Positions 36,134-47,943 of a stretch of 64,000 nt of DNA are shown one piece after another. How positions within the stretch are numbered: the first letter of the stretch is position 1; each line of letters begins with the position of its first letter. The position numbers and the translations under genes were made by a program. The notes below the pieces were generated by a model, which did no database searches, was not told the DNA's origin, and saw nothing but the letters and a program-made list of their open reading frames with translations. This stretch comes from Pseudoalteromonas neustonica (GTDB lineage: Bacteria; Pseudomonadota; Gammaproteobacteria; Enterobacterales; Alteromonadaceae): positions 1 to 64,000 of the forward strand of contig NZ_BDDS01000003.1 in assembly GCF_001653135.1 (NCBI RefSeq). Direction: 5' to 3'.

Positions 36134-37540
36134 TTAAACCACGGCTTTTTTAAACGGATTACGGGTATCTTGGTTTTCATCCAAGTTACGCATCAAAATA
36201 GCATGTTCTAAGTTTATGCTTTCAGGTAATAGGATACTAACGATGTGGCCAGAGCCTTTGGCGTCAGTAATATTCTCACCTTTTTTGTTCTGCATCGCTT
36301 GCAGTGTAAAGTTAAAGTTACCCAGCGGGGTCATTAGCTCCAGTGAGTGGCCCACGCAAAACTTATTCTTCACATCAATCTGCACTAACCCGTGCTCATC
36401 TCGACCAAGCACTTCGCCAACAAACTGTTGTTTGTCTGACACTGAATGGCCGTATTCGTAGTTTTGGTAGTCTTGGTGAGCGTGGCGCTTTAAAAAGCCT
36501 TCGGTGTAACCCCGATGTGCGAGGCTCTCAAGAGTTTTAAATAAATCAGCATCAAACGGTTTACCTGCAACGGCGTCATCAATTGCTTTACGATATACCT
36601 GCGCAGTGCGGGCTACGTAATAAAATGACTTAGTACGCCCTTCTATTTTTAAGCTGTGCACGCCCATTTTTGTTAATTGCTCAACGTATTGTACAGCGCG
36701 TAAATCTTTTGAATTCATGATGTAAGTGCCGTGCTCGTCTTCAAACGCGGGCATATATTCACCAGGGCGGCCTTGTTCTTCAAGCATAAATACATCATTG
36801 CTTGGTGCGCCTTCACCCAGTGTTGGTATTACTGCTTTGGGGTCTATTTTGTGCACCATTTCACCGGTTTCGTTTTCAGTGCCAGGTTTTACGTCGTACT
36901 CCCAACGACATGCATTGGTGCAGGTGCCTTGGTTAGGGTCGCGTTTATTTATGTAACCTGAGAGCAAGCAGCGCCCAGAGTAGGCCATACAGAGTGCGCC
37001 GTGCACAAATACTTCAAGCTCGGTTTCTGGGCATAGTCCGCGTATTTCAGCAATTTCTTCCAGCGATAACTCGCGAGATAAAATGACGCGCTCTATGCCC
37101 TGCTTTGCCCAAAACTTAACGCTCGCGTAATTAACTGCGTTGGCTTGCACTGATAAATGAATAGGCATATCTGGCCATTTTTCACGAACTAGCATGATTA
37201 AACCAGGATCTGACATGATCAACGCATCCGGTTTCATAGCTATCACAGGTTCAATATCACGCAGGTAAGAGTTAACTTTAGCGTTGTGCGGCGCGATGTT
37301 TGATACCACATAAAACTTTTTACCTTGTGCGTGAGCTTCGTTAATGCCTATTTTAAGGGTATCGAGATCAAATTCATTATTTCGCACCCGTAAACTGTAA
37401 CGAGGCTGCCCCGCATACACGGCATCTGCACCGTAGGCGAATGCGTAACGCATATTTTTTAAACTGCCTGCTGGCGATAGCAACTCAGGCACAAAAAGAT
37501 CTGGGGTAGATGAATTAGGGGTAGAAATAGCTGACGGCAT
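36134..37540 (-). CDS. trhP: tRNA uridine hydroxylation protein TrhP (U32 family, YegQ)
   Basis: This U32-family protein of about 468 aa is needed for 5-hydroxyuridine formation at tRNA position 34. Visible: PELLSPAGSLKNMRYAFAYG at the N terminus, VYAGQPRYSLRVRNNEF, the U32 signature ELEVFVHGALCMAYSGRCLL near residue 180, and the cysteines CTNACRW (with the two of the signature) that bind an Fe-S cluster. The C-terminal domain is present and the length fits YegQ. I prefer the ATG at 37540 (GGAG 6 nt upstream) to one five codons earlier. Stands alone. Confidence 0.92.
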   Translation of the reverse strand: MPSAISTPNSSTPDLFVPELLSPAGSLKNMRYAFAYGADAVYAGQPRYSLRVRNNEFDLDTLKIGINEAHAQGKKFYVVSNIAPHNAKVNSYLRDIEPVIAMKPDALIMSDPGLIMLVREKWPDMPIHLSVQANAVNYASVKFWAKQGIERVILSRELSLEEIAEIRGLCPETELEVFVHGALCMAYSGRCLLSGYINKRDPNQGTCTNACRWEYDVKPGTENETGEMVHKIDPKAVIPTLGEGAPSNDVFMLEEQGRPGEYMPAFEDEHGTYIMNSKDLRAVQYVEQLTKMGVHSLKIEGRTKSFYYVARTAQVYRKAIDDAVAGKPFDADLFKTLESLAHRGYTEGFLKRHAHQDYQNYEYGHSVSDKQQFVGEVLGRDEHGLVQIDVKNKFCVGHSLELMTPLGNFNFTLQAMQNKKGENITDAKGSGHIVSILLPESINLEHAILMRNLDENQDTRNPFKKAVV

Positions 37541-37677
37541 GCGCGCTCCATACATCGAACTGAGTGCAAATCAGTTGCATGAAAATTGAGATTAAATGAA
37601 GCGCGAGAGTGTATGGCGTTTAAGGTAGCTTTATGTTGATCAGAATCAATCAAACCCGTCTTATTCTTTTTTAAATT

Positions 37678-37717
37678 ATCTCAGCTGCAATAGCAAGTGA
37701 GCCTTTACAGCTGAGAT
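37678..37717 (-). terminator. Hairpin after the small lipoprotein gene
   Basis: A 10-bp perfect inverted repeat (ATCTCAGCTG ... CAGCTGAGAT) with a 20-nt loop lies just downstream of the lipoprotein gene stop. The T-rich tract after it on the minus strand is interrupted, so this is a weak terminator candidate. Confidence 0.5.
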
Positions 37718-37743
37718 GTTAACCATACCGTGAGGTGTGCCAG

Positions 37744-38331
37744 TTAGTTAGAAAGTAAAACCTCAGGGGTCTCTAGTAAAAACTGCTTACCGTTGTCTAA
37801 GCTAATTTCGATATAAAACACATGGCTGCTTTCAAATTCAGGCGCTGTATTTAGTGTAAAATTAAAGTACCTTTGCATCATAACGGGCAGTAACTCTTGC
37901 ACTTTTGTAACTGTAACCGCTTCTTGACTATTCTCAATATTAAATTCAATGACACTAAACACATCGTTTAAACTGCTGCCAGCTGTTAAGTCAGCACTAA
38001 AGTCAGCGGACGAATAAACATTAAGCTTGGTTAATTTATTATTAGCCGGGATAACAACAGGCAAGGTTACGCAATTTTCAGCATACGTTTTGTTTTCATC
38101 GAATTCGTTACCGGCACTGTAAACATTGGTGCCTGAGGCTTCAAATGATACGTTGATTTTGTCGTAAGAAATTAAAGTATTCGCTTGGTACTGGCCATTA
38201 TTAACCGCTAATTCAATGTCATTTATATCAATTGCAATCGCTGTAGGCGGGCATTCTAATGCAGCCTCGTTGTCTGAACCACACGCTGTAATAAAGCTGG
38301 CTAACAGCGCAATCACTAATAACTTTTTCAT
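37744..38331 (-). CDS. Small exported lipoprotein of unknown function
   Basis: This protein of about 195 aa begins MKKLLVIALLASFITACGSD, a lipoprotein signal with the lipobox ITAC. The mature part is acidic and predicted beta-rich, without a domain I recognise. I start at the ATG at 38331, which has AAGGAGAT 9 nt upstream; the open frame extends 26 codons further but has no RBS or homology. It stands alone between trhP and the divergent ndk. Asp at +2 of the mature sequence is not present (Gly-Ser), so outer-membrane sorting is expected. Confidence 0.75.
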   Translation of the reverse strand: MKKLLVIALLASFITACGSDNEAALECPPTAIAIDINDIELAVNNGQYQANTLISYDKINVSFEASGTNVYSAGNEFDENKTYAENCVTLPVVIPANNKLTKLNVYSSADFSADLTAGSSLNDVFSVIEFNIENSQEAVTVTKVQELLPVMMQRYFNFTLNTAPEFESSHVFYIEISLDNGKQFLLETPEVLLSN

Positions 38332-38573
38332 TTTTATTATCTCCTTTGTGTAAGAAAAAAATCCTATAGAGCGGCTAAACTTACAGTACATTTTCACCCC
38401 CAGCAACAACTCACCTTAAAATTAACAAAGCAACACAAAAGGTAACAATAATTAACAAAACGTCATCAAAATCAACCTAGAAAACTAAAATCATTTTCCT
38501 CCTATTCTCTGAAACGGTCTAATTGTCATTTTGCTCGTTTTTAATAATACTAGGCATTACCTCCTAAAGCGCG

Positions 38574-38579
38574 TATAAT
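38574..38579 (+). promoter_or_regulatory. Putative -10 box of ndk
   Basis: TATAAT lies 51 bp upstream of the ndk start codon, in a clean AT-rich leader. I do not see an equally convincing -35 hexamer. Confidence 0.5.
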
Positions 38580-38629
38580 TCGCGCCCGTTAATATTCACA
38601 CTTTTACTTAAAATTATTGGAGCATAAAG

Positions 38630-39061
38630 ATGGCTTTAGAGCGTACTTTCTCAATCGTAAAACCTGATGCAGTTGCAAAAAACCACATTGGCGCTATCTA
38701 CAACCGTTTCGAATCTGCTGGCCTTAAAATCGTTGCAGCTAAAATGGTTCACCTTTCACAAGAGAAAGCTGAAGGTTTCTACGCAGAGCACAGCGAGCGC
38801 CCTTTCTTTGGTGCTTTAGTATCTTTCATGACATCTGGTCCAGTAATGGTTACAGTTCTTGAAGGCGAAAACGCTGTTCTTAAAAATCGCGAAATCATGG
38901 GTGCTACTAACCCTGCTGAAGCACTAGCTGGCACTTTACGTGCAGACTACGCTGATAGCATCGACGAAAATGCTGTTCACGGTTCTGATGCTGTTGAATC
39001 TGCTGCTCGCGAAATCGCGTATTTCTTCGCTGACGAAGAGCTTTGCCCACGTACTCGTTAA
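38630..39061 (+). CDS. ndk: Nucleoside diphosphate kinase
   Basis: This 143-aa enzyme transfers the gamma phosphate between nucleoside triphosphates and diphosphates through a phosphohistidine. Visible: [12 protein letters not shown] at the N terminus, the [15 protein letters not shown] segment and the active-site NAVHGSD with the phosphorylated His near residue 117. Length and sequence are typical. GGAG stands 8-10 nt upstream of the ATG. A strong terminator follows. Confidence 0.98.
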   Translation: MALERTFSIVKPDAVAKNHIGAIYNRFESAGLKIVAAKMVHLSQEKAEGFYAEHSERPFFGALVSFMTSGPVMVTVLEGENAVLKNREIMGATNPAEALAGTLRADYADSIDENAVHGSDAVESAAREIAYFFADEELCPRTR

Positions 39062-39098
39062 TTCGAGTTTCACAGCTAACCCTGTGATGCAAAGTATG

Positions 39099-39122
39099 AA
39101 AAGGGCTTTCGAGCCCTTTTTT
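39099..39122 (+). terminator. Terminator of ndk
   Basis: AAAGGGCT-TTCG-AGCCCTTT with a stable TTCG tetraloop followed by TTTT, 38 bp after the stop codon. A second small stem (TCACAG...CTGTGA, 39070-39087) precedes it. Confidence 0.9.
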
Positions 39123-39246
39123 AGTCATTATGTAAAGTATTAAACACTCTATTTATGATGTTTTACTTAATGATTAAAGTGTGTGAATTGTGTACAATTC
39201 GCCCTTGTAAATTTTTATCACCACCGTCACTGATTAAGGTTGTTTC

Positions 39247-40380
39247 ATGACCACCGAGCAAAAAAAGATTAATTTATTAGATTTAAACCGAGAAGCAATG
39301 CGCGAACTATTTGCATCGTTCGGTGAAAAACCGTTTCGTAGTGACCAGGTGATGAAATGGATTTATCATTTTGGCGTTGATAACTTTGACGACATGAGCA
39401 ACGTAAACAAAAAGCTAAAAGAAAAACTTAAAGCTGAATGCGAAATTGTTGCACCTGAGATCACTGTACGCCAGCAAGCCAGTGACGGCACGATTAAGTA
39501 TGCGCTCATACTTGAAGGCGGCCAAGAAGTTGAAGCTGTTTGGATCCCTGAAAAAGAACGCGCAACTTTATGTGTATCTTCACAGGTAGGTTGTGCGCTT
39601 GAATGTACATTCTGCTCTACTGCACAACAAGGCTTTAACCGTAACTTAAAAGTATCTGAGATCATTGGCCAAGTTTGGCGCGTTGCTAAAGATATTGGCC
39701 TTGATGGTCATAGTGAAAAACGCCCTGTCACTAACGTCGTAATGATGGGTATGGGTGAGCCATTACTTAATCTTAAAAACGTTGTGCCAGCAATGGAATT
39801 AATGATGGACGATTGGGGCTTTGGTTTATCTAAGCGCCGCGTTACGTTAAGTACGTCTGGTGTTGTACCTGCACTTGATTTATTAAAAGAAAAAATCGAC
39901 GTTGCATTGGCAATTTCTCTGCATGCGCCTGATAACGCGTTGCGTGATATTTTAGTGCCAATCAATAAAAAATACCCGATTGAAGAGTTTTTAGCTGCAT
40001 GTCGTCGTTACATTGATGGGTCTAAAGCTAATAAAGACGTAACCATTGAGTATGTAATGCTAAACGGTATTAATGACAGCACAGATCAGGCTCATGAGTT
40101 AGTTAAAACGCTAAAAGGCACCCCGTCTAAAGTGAACCTTATTCCGTTTAACCCATTCCCGGGTAACGAATATACACGCTCAAGTAATAGCCGTATTGAT
40201 CGCTTTTCAAAAGTGTTACAAGCAGCGGGTATTACCTGTATTGTTCGTCGTACTCGTGGTGACGACATTGATGCAGCCTGCGGCCAATTAGTGGGTGATG
40301 TTGTTGACCGTACTAAACGTTTAGCGAAAAAGAAAATGCGTGACGATAATGCTATTTCGGTGAATATTCACCAAGCTTAA
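39247..40380 (+). CDS. rlmN: Dual-specificity 23S rRNA A2503 / tRNA A37 methyltransferase (radical SAM)
   Basis: This 377-aa enzyme methylates C2 of adenosine in 23S rRNA and some tRNAs. The radical-SAM cluster motif CALECTFC (C-x3-C-x2-C, residues 117-124) is followed by [13 protein letters not shown] and the substrate-recognition segment [10 protein letters not shown]. The C-terminal [14 protein letters not shown] holds the cysteine that takes the transient methyl group (about residue 346). First gene of the classic rlmN-pilF-rodZ-ispG-hisS order. Confidence 0.97.
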   Translation: MTTEQKKINLLDLNREAMRELFASFGEKPFRSDQVMKWIYHFGVDNFDDMSNVNKKLKEKLKAECEIVAPEITVRQQASDGTIKYALILEGGQEVEAVWIPEKERATLCVSSQVGCALECTFCSTAQQGFNRNLKVSEIIGQVWRVAKDIGLDGHSEKRPVTNVVMMGMGEPLLNLKNVVPAMELMMDDWGFGLSKRRVTLSTSGVVPALDLLKEKIDVALAISLHAPDNALRDILVPINKKYPIEEFLAACRRYIDGSKANKDVTIEYVMLNGINDSTDQAHELVKTLKGTPSKVNLIPFNPFPGNEYTRSSNSRIDRFSKVLQAAGITCIVRRTRGDDIDAACGQLVGDVVDRTKRLAKKKMRDDNAISVNIHQA

Positions 40381-40395
40381 CTTATCTAAAAAACC

Positions 40396-40442
40396 AAAAG
40401 CACCTGTGTTGAGTAAATAATTGATGCAACACGAGTGCTTTT
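40396..40442 (+). terminator. Hairpin between rlmN and pilF
   Basis: AAAAGCAC at 40396-40403 pairs with GTGCTTTT at 40435-40442, and the inner GTGTTG and CAACAC also pair. The long stem ends in TTTT and lies 47 bp before the pilF ATG. Probably a partial terminator or attenuator. Confidence 0.6.
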
Positions 40443-40488
40443 AGGTAAGATAGGCACAATATATGGATAATAATAAAGAGATTAGGAA

Positions 40489-42602
<2,114 letters not shown>

Positions 42603-42606
<4 letters not shown>

Positions 42607-43511
42607 ATGATGAAAATACTGAATCAACGCCGATCACTCTTGGTCAGACTTTAAAAAATGCCCGAGAGCAGGCCAATGTTAGCCGTGAAGAGCTAGCAAA
42701 TAAATTAAAATTATCCGTATTGCAATTGCAGCACTTGGAAAACGACGACCATCTTCTTCTTGGCCCTGCAACCTTTACTAAAGGGTATGCAAAAAGCTAC
42801 TGCCGTGAATTTAATTTAGATAAAACAGCAGTGATGAATTTGTTCCCTGAACAACCCGAAGTGCTTAAAAAAAGCAATATGCAAAGTTTTTCAAAACGCA
42901 CAGAAAAAGAAGCAAACGATAGCCGTCTAATGCTGGTTAGCTATGCAATTTTAGCCATTGTTATTGGTTCTTCTGCACTTTGGTGGTGGCAAAATGCCAC
43001 TCCCATCAAAGAGTCAGTGGTTACACCATTATTAAATAATACACTCGGTAGTGATGAAGAAAACCAAGTACCAAAAAACACAACTGAACTTAAAGAACGT
43101 GATATTACCAATGCTGATTTTACAGCCGATGACGCTAATGAGGACAGCGTTTTACCAGATGACGAAAAACGCACTAAAATAGAACAAATGAGGCTTTCGG
43201 CATCACAAGTATCGTTTCCAAGTAGCAAAGCGACGCAAACAGCGACAGCTGATAAAGAAAATGCTTTAAGCACAATTGTTATGCGCTTTAATCAAGAGAG
43301 TTGGGTAGAAATACACGACGGTGAAGGCGATAAAGTCGCCTTTGGTGTGAAAAAAGCAGGTTATGTGATGACGGTATCAGGAAAACCACCTTTTTCTGTC
43401 GTCTTGGGCAAACACCAAGTTATTGATATCACATTAGACGGTGATGCTATTGATATATCACATTTTCCACAAAACCGTTTAGCCAAATTTAATTTACCAC
43501 TAGCAGAGTAG
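42603..43511 (+). CDS. rodZ: Cytoskeletal protein RodZ
   Basis: This 302-aa bitopic membrane protein links MreB to the elongasome. Visible: the N-terminal HTH_25 domain ([20 protein letters not shown], residues 12-31, to about 85), a single transmembrane helix (about 103-125, [18 protein letters not shown]), an acidic Ser/Thr-rich periplasmic linker and the C-terminal beta domain ([19 protein letters not shown], about 225-300). The ATG overlaps the pilF stop (ATGA), so the two are coupled. Confidence 0.92.
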
Positions 43512-43516
43512 TCGCT

Positions 43517-44635
43517 ATGTTTTCAGAATCTCCAATCAAACGCAGAAAGTCAACGCGTATAAATGTAGGTAATGTACCTATCGGTGATGGTGCCCCGATT
43601 GCCGTGCAGTCAATGACCAACACCGATACTATGGATGTTGATGCAACCGTTGCACAAATTCAGGCAATTCAAGATGCGGGCGCAGATATTGTGCGCGTAT
43701 CTGTGCCAACCATGGATGCGGCCGACGCATTTAGAAGTATAAAAGAGCAAGTAACTATCCCGCTTGTCGCAGACATTCATTTTGACTACCGTATTGCGCT
43801 CAAAGTAGCGAAATATGGTGTAGATTGCCTGCGTATTAATCCGGGCAATATCGGCAGCGAAGAACGTATTCGTGCGGTCGTTGACTCTGCTCGTGAGCAC
43901 AATATTCCCATTCGTATTGGTGTTAATGGCGGCTCGTTAGAGCGCGATTTGCAAGAAAAATATGGCGAGCCTACACCAGAGGCTTTGCTTGAATCAGCCA
44001 TGCGCCATGTGAATATTTTGCGCCGCCTCGATTTCGACCAATTTAAAATATCAGTAAAGGCCTCTGACGTATTTTTAGCGGTTGGCGCATACCGCCTGCT
44101 CGCGAAAGAAATTGACCAACCTTTACATCTTGGCATTACAGAAGCTGGCGGCATGCGTTCTGGCTCAGTTAAGTCTGCAGTTGGCTTAGGTATGTTACTT
44201 GCCGAGGGCATTGGCGATACTTTACGTGTCTCCTTGGCGGCTGATCCTGTGCAAGAAATCAAAGTCGGTTTTGATATTCTAAAATCATTACGAATTCGTT
44301 CTCGTGGGATTAATTTTATTGCGTGCCCAAGCTGTTCTCGCCAAGAGTTTGATGTGGTTAGCACCATGAATGCACTTGAAGAACGCTTGGAAGATATCAT
44401 CGAGCCGGTGTCGGTGTCGGTCATTGGTTGCGTAGTAAATGGCCCAGGTGAAGCACTTGTCAGTGACATTGGTTTAGCCGGTGCAAACCGCCGTTCAGGC
44501 CTTTATATCAATGGTGAGCGCCAAAAAGCCCGCATTGATAACAACAATATTGTTGATCAGCTCGAAGGTTATGTACGTGACTTTATCGCCGAAAAAGAAA
44601 AACAGACCCCAATTGACATAAAAATCGTCGAATAA
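43517..44635 (+). CDS. ispG: 4-hydroxy-3-methylbut-2-enyl diphosphate synthase (flavodoxin type)
   Basis: This 372-aa enzyme of the MEP isoprenoid pathway converts MEcPP to HMBPP. Visible: [15 protein letters not shown] and the [14 protein letters not shown] terminus of the TIM barrel, and the Fe-S ligands in [13 protein letters not shown] and [11 protein letters not shown]. The last third binds the 4Fe-4S cluster. It starts 5 bp after rodZ with little intervening sequence. Confidence 0.97.
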   Translation: MFSESPIKRRKSTRINVGNVPIGDGAPIAVQSMTNTDTMDVDATVAQIQAIQDAGADIVRVSVPTMDAADAFRSIKEQVTIPLVADIHFDYRIALKVAKYGVDCLRINPGNIGSEERIRAVVDSAREHNIPIRIGVNGGSLERDLQEKYGEPTPEALLESAMRHVNILRRLDFDQFKISVKASDVFLAVGAYRLLAKEIDQPLHLGITEAGGMRSGSVKSAVGLGMLLAEGIGDTLRVSLAADPVQEIKVGFDILKSLRIRSRGINFIACPSCSRQEFDVVSTMNALEERLEDIIEPVSVSVIGCVVNGPGEALVSDIGLAGANRRSGLYINGERQKARIDNNNIVDQLEGYVRDFIAEKEKQTPIDIKIVE

Positions 44636-44647
44636 AGTCAATATAGT

Positions 44648-44669
44648 CGGCAAACTGGGTGGTTTGCCG
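44648..44669 (+). other. Hairpin between ispG and hisS
   Basis: CGGCAAAC-TGGGTG-GTTTGCCG forms a perfect 8-bp stem in the 127-bp gap. No T-run follows, so it is more likely an RNA processing or stability element than a terminator. Confidence 0.45.
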
Positions 44670-44762
44670 CACGCATGCCAGCTATAATGGCGGGTCAATT
44701 TTTAGCATTCTTGTTGTGTAGTCTTTTATTTATTACACAAAAACAGTTTTTAGGATTTATCA

Positions 44763-46043
44763 GTGGCAAAACAAATTCAGGCAGTTCGCGGTATGAACGA
44801 TTGTCTGCCAGGCGATACACAAGTTTGGCAGAAAGTAGAAAACATTTTACGCGAGACGGTAGCATCGTTCGGTTATCAAGAAATTCGTTTTCCAATTGTA
44901 GAATCAACCGATCTTTTTAAGCGCTCTATTGGTGAAGTAACCGATATTGTAGAAAAAGAAATGTATACCTTTGCAGATCGTAATGGCGACTTACTAACCT
45001 TGCGCCCTGAAGGTACTGCAGTGTGTGTTCGTGCAGGTAACCAAAACGGTTTACTGTATAACCAAGAGCAACGCCTTTGGTATATGGGCCCAATGTTTCG
45101 TCATGAGCGTCCGCAAAAAGGCCGTTATCGTCAATTTCATCAGTTTGGTTTAGAAACGTTTGGTATTGCCAGTGCTGATATTGATGCAGAAGTGATATTA
45201 CTAACTGCACAATTATGGCAAGCATTTGGTATTAATGAACACGTTCGTTTAGAGCTTAATTCTTTAGGTTCGAATGAAGCGCGCGCTGATTACCGTGATG
45301 CATTAGTTGCTTATTTAGAGCAACATATTGATGTACTCGATGAAGACTCAAAACGTCGTATGCATTCAAACCCTTTGCGTGTACTTGATAGTAAAAACCC
45401 AGACGTACAAGCCATCTTAACTGATGCGCCTAAACTGTCTGAGCACTTAGATGCTGAATCAAAAGCACATTTTGAAAATTTATGTGAACGTTTAGACGCA
45501 GCTGGCGTCATATACACGGTTAATGAAAAGCTCGTACGCGGCCTTGATTACTATAACCGCACTGTTTTTGAGTGGGTAACAGACAGCCTAGGTGCACAAG
45601 GTACTGTATGTGCCGGTGGGCGTTACGATGGTTTAGTTGAACAGCTTGGCGGTAAAGCCACTCCTGCTGTGGGCTTTGCTATGGGACTTGAGCGTTTAGT
45701 ACTATTGTTACAAGCTTTAGAATGTGTTGGTGACATTCGCCGTAATGCTGATGTATATTTGGCGGCAATGGGCGATAAAGCAAGTATTCAAGCGCCACTT
45801 ATTGCGGCTAAATTACGTGCTGAAGTACCTGGCCTGCGAGTTATGGTTCACGCAGGTGGTGGTAACTTTAAAAAGCAATTAAAACGTGCCGATAAAAGTG
45901 ATGCAGTGGTTGCACTGATCATTGGCGATGACGAATTAGAACAAGGCGTTGTGACTGTTAAATATTTACGAGAACGTAAAGAGCAAGTCACATTAGAATT
46001 AGAACAAATTAAAACGCTGTTAGCTGAGCTTGTGCAAAGCTAA
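44763..46043 (+). CDS. hisS: Histidyl-tRNA synthetase
   Basis: This 426-aa class II aminoacyl-tRNA synthetase has motif 1 around IRFPIVEST, motif 2 [14 protein letters not shown] and [15 protein letters not shown], and the histidine-specific [14 protein letters not shown] near residue 258. Motif 3 is [11 protein letters not shown], and an anticodon-binding domain closes the protein (about 330-426). Start codon ATG of AVRGMND type, [13 protein letters not shown], as in the family. Confidence 0.98.
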   Translation: MAKQIQAVRGMNDCLPGDTQVWQKVENILRETVASFGYQEIRFPIVESTDLFKRSIGEVTDIVEKEMYTFADRNGDLLTLRPEGTAVCVRAGNQNGLLYNQEQRLWYMGPMFRHERPQKGRYRQFHQFGLETFGIASADIDAEVILLTAQLWQAFGINEHVRLELNSLGSNEARADYRDALVAYLEQHIDVLDEDSKRRMHSNPLRVLDSKNPDVQAILTDAPKLSEHLDAESKAHFENLCERLDAAGVIYTVNEKLVRGLDYYNRTVFEWVTDSLGAQGTVCAGGRYDGLVEQLGGKATPAVGFAMGLERLVLLLQALECVGDIRRNADVYLAAMGDKASIQAPLIAAKLRAEVPGLRVMVHAGGGNFKKQLKRADKSDAVVALIIGDDELEQGVVTVKYLRERKEQVTLELEQIKTLLAELVQS

Positions 46044-46061
46044 ATAGTATAAGAGGTAAGA

Positions 46062-46682
46062 ATGGATATTTATTCAACAGAAGAACAACAAGCTGAAGCA
46101 ATTAAGCGCTTTTTCCGTGAAAATGGCCTATCACTTGCGCTTGGCGTAATTGTTGGTTTAGGTGGTTTGTATGGCTGGAAAGCCTATAACCAGAATCAAC
46201 TAACCACGGCTGAATCCGCATCAGATGCCTACACTCAACTAGTTGAAGGTGGCGAAGTTCTTGGTGCTGCTGATCAGTTTATCGCTGATAATAAAGATAC
46301 TAACTACAGCGTACTTGCCGCTTTTGTTGCTGCAAAAGAAGCCGTTGAACAAGATAAATTAGATGTTGCCAGCGAAAAATTAAACTGGATTATCAGCAAC
46401 GTTGCTAATAGCGACTTAAAAGCAACTGCGACGACACGTTTAGCACGAGTTCAAATTGCACAACAGCAATATGACCAAGCATTAACAACATTAAATACCA
46501 CGCTATCGCCTGCATTTGCAGCTGCAGTGGCTGAGTTACAAGGTGATGTTTACACAGCTCAAGGTAAACAAGAGCAAGCTCGTACGGCGTATCAAAGTGC
46601 CGCAGATGCAGGTGGCCTTGAGAATAACCCATTATTGCAAATCAAACTTGATGACTTGGCAGTAACTAGCCCAGCGGCATAA
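46062..46682 (+). CDS. yfgM: YfgM, periplasmic TPR-like ancillary translocon protein
   Basis: This 206-aa inner-membrane protein has an N-in helix (about residues 22-40, LSLALGVIVGLGGLYGWKAY) and a periplasmic TPR-like domain. E. coli YfgM partners PpiD at SecYEG. It lies between hisS (18 bp gap) and bamB (9 bp gap), the usual conserved order. The typical opening MDIYSTEEQQAEAIKRFFRE supports the start. Confidence 0.93.
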   Translation: MDIYSTEEQQAEAIKRFFRENGLSLALGVIVGLGGLYGWKAYNQNQLTTAESASDAYTQLVEGGEVLGAADQFIADNKDTNYSVLAAFVAAKEAVEQDKLDVASEKLNWIISNVANSDLKATATTRLARVQIAQQQYDQALTTLNTTLSPAFAAAVAELQGDVYTAQGKQEQARTAYQSAADAGGLENNPLLQIKLDDLAVTSPAA

Positions 46683-46691
46683 GGGGTTACC

Positions 46692-47870
46692 ATGAAAAAA
46701 TTAACAGCAGCAAGTATCGCTTTATGTATGGCTACCCTAATGGGTTGCTCATCTAGCGATGACGAAGAAGAACTCATATTACCTGAAATCGTTAATCAAT
46801 TTGAAACCGACGTAGTGTGGCAAGAAAGTATTGGCGATGGTGTAGAACATTATTTTTCTCGTCTTACGCCAGCCGTTTACAATGATCGTGTTTTTGTAGC
46901 AAACCGTGAAGGTGAAGTCGAAGCTCTATCACTGGTTAATGGTGATACTATTTGGCAAACTGACGTACGTGAAAATACAACATTTTGGCCATGGGAAAGT
47001 GACGTCAGTGCAAAACTCTCTGGTGGTATTTTACAAGCTTATGGCAAAATATTTATCGGCTCTGAGCACGGCTATTTAACAGCGCTTGACCGTGAAACAG
47101 GTGAAATTGTTTGGCGTAAAACAGTCCCTGGTGAAGTATTATCTAAACCAGCGGCAGGCGATGGCCTTATTTTTGTTAATTTAGGTTCTGGTAAATTACT
47201 TGCCCTACACCCTGATACTGGCGAAGAGCGCTGGAGTCATGAGCAAGAAGTACCAGCACTAACATTACGTGGGCAAAGCTCACCAACCGTTGCTAACGGT
47301 GGTGTATTAGTTGGCCTTGAAACAGGCAAACTAAGTGTATTTATTTCTGAAAGCGGTTACTCAGCATGGAGTTCTGAAATAGCAACAGCAAAAGGCTCAT
47401 CAGAGTTTGAACGCCTAGTTGATGTTGACACGCAACCACTGATCAGCGGACCTTACGCGTATGCTATTGCCTATAATGGTAATTTAGCCGCTGTTGATAT
47501 TCGCTCAGGTAACGTTGTATGGAAACGCGAGTACAGTAGTTACCGTGAGATGTCTATGGATGGACAAACTATCTATGTAGTAGATAGTGACGGCGTTGTA
47601 TATGCACTTGATAAAAGCTCTGGCATTGAACGCTGGAGTCAACCGGCCCTTCGTGGTTGGTATTTAACAGGGCCTGCGGTAGCAGGAAATTATTTAGCAT
47701 TAGGCGACCAAGAAGGTTACTTACATTGGCTAAATAAAGAGTCAGGCGAGCTTGTATCGCGTGAAGACTTCGACAGTTCAGGTTTCTTTGTTGAGCCAGT
47801 TGTTGCGGACGACAAACTGATTTTATACACCCGAGATGGTGAAGTAAGTGCGGTAAAAATTCCGAACTAA
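46692..47870 (+). CDS. bamB: Outer-membrane assembly lipoprotein BamB
   Basis: This 392-aa lipoprotein of the BAM complex has a lipobox LMGC (residues 16-19) with Ser at the next positions, fitting outer-membrane sorting. An eight-bladed PQQ/WD-like beta-propeller is visible as repeated blade ends such as GDTIWQTDV, GEIVWRKTV, GEERWSHE, GNVVWKREY and GIERWSQ. The acidic stretch DDEEELILPE directly follows the lipobox. Confidence 0.95.
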   Translation: MKKLTAASIALCMATLMGCSSSDDEEELILPEIVNQFETDVVWQESIGDGVEHYFSRLTPAVYNDRVFVANREGEVEALSLVNGDTIWQTDVRENTTFWPWESDVSAKLSGGILQAYGKIFIGSEHGYLTALDRETGEIVWRKTVPGEVLSKPAAGDGLIFVNLGSGKLLALHPDTGEERWSHEQEVPALTLRGQSSPTVANGGVLVGLETGKLSVFISESGYSAWSSEIATAKGSSEFERLVDVDTQPLISGPYAYAIAYNGNLAAVDIRSGNVVWKREYSSYREMSMDGQTIYVVDSDGVVYALDKSSGIERWSQPALRGWYLTGPAVAGNYLALGDQEGYLHWLNKESGELVSREDFDSSGFFVEPVVADDKLILYTRDGEVSAVKIPN

Positions 47871-47896
47871 CTTACTAATACTAAATGTATTTTTTT

Positions 47897-47931
47897 AAGG
47901 CTTCGCACTGCGAAGCCTTTGTTGTTTTTTT
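47897..47931 (+). terminator. Terminator between bamB and der
   Basis: AAGGCTTCG-CACTG-CGAAGCCTT with a trailing TGTTGTTTTTTT tract, 26 bp after bamB and just before the der start. It probably limits read-through from the hisS-bamB transcript into der. Confidence 0.85.
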
Positions 47932-47943
47932 AAGAGGTAGTTT

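Noticed and set aside
36120-36150. Terminator for trhP (GCCGTGG...CCACGGC stem)
   Set aside because: The stem is clear, but the T-run lies on the plus strand within the last trhP codons, so it does not serve the minus-strand gene.
39183-39199. GAATTG/CAATTC palindrome as an rlmN operator
   Set aside because: Short arms and overlap with a likely -10 region; too weak to call a binding site.
43786-44469. 227-aa minus-strand frame opposite ispG
   Set aside because: Antisense shadow of a conserved housekeeping gene with intact Fe-S motifs.
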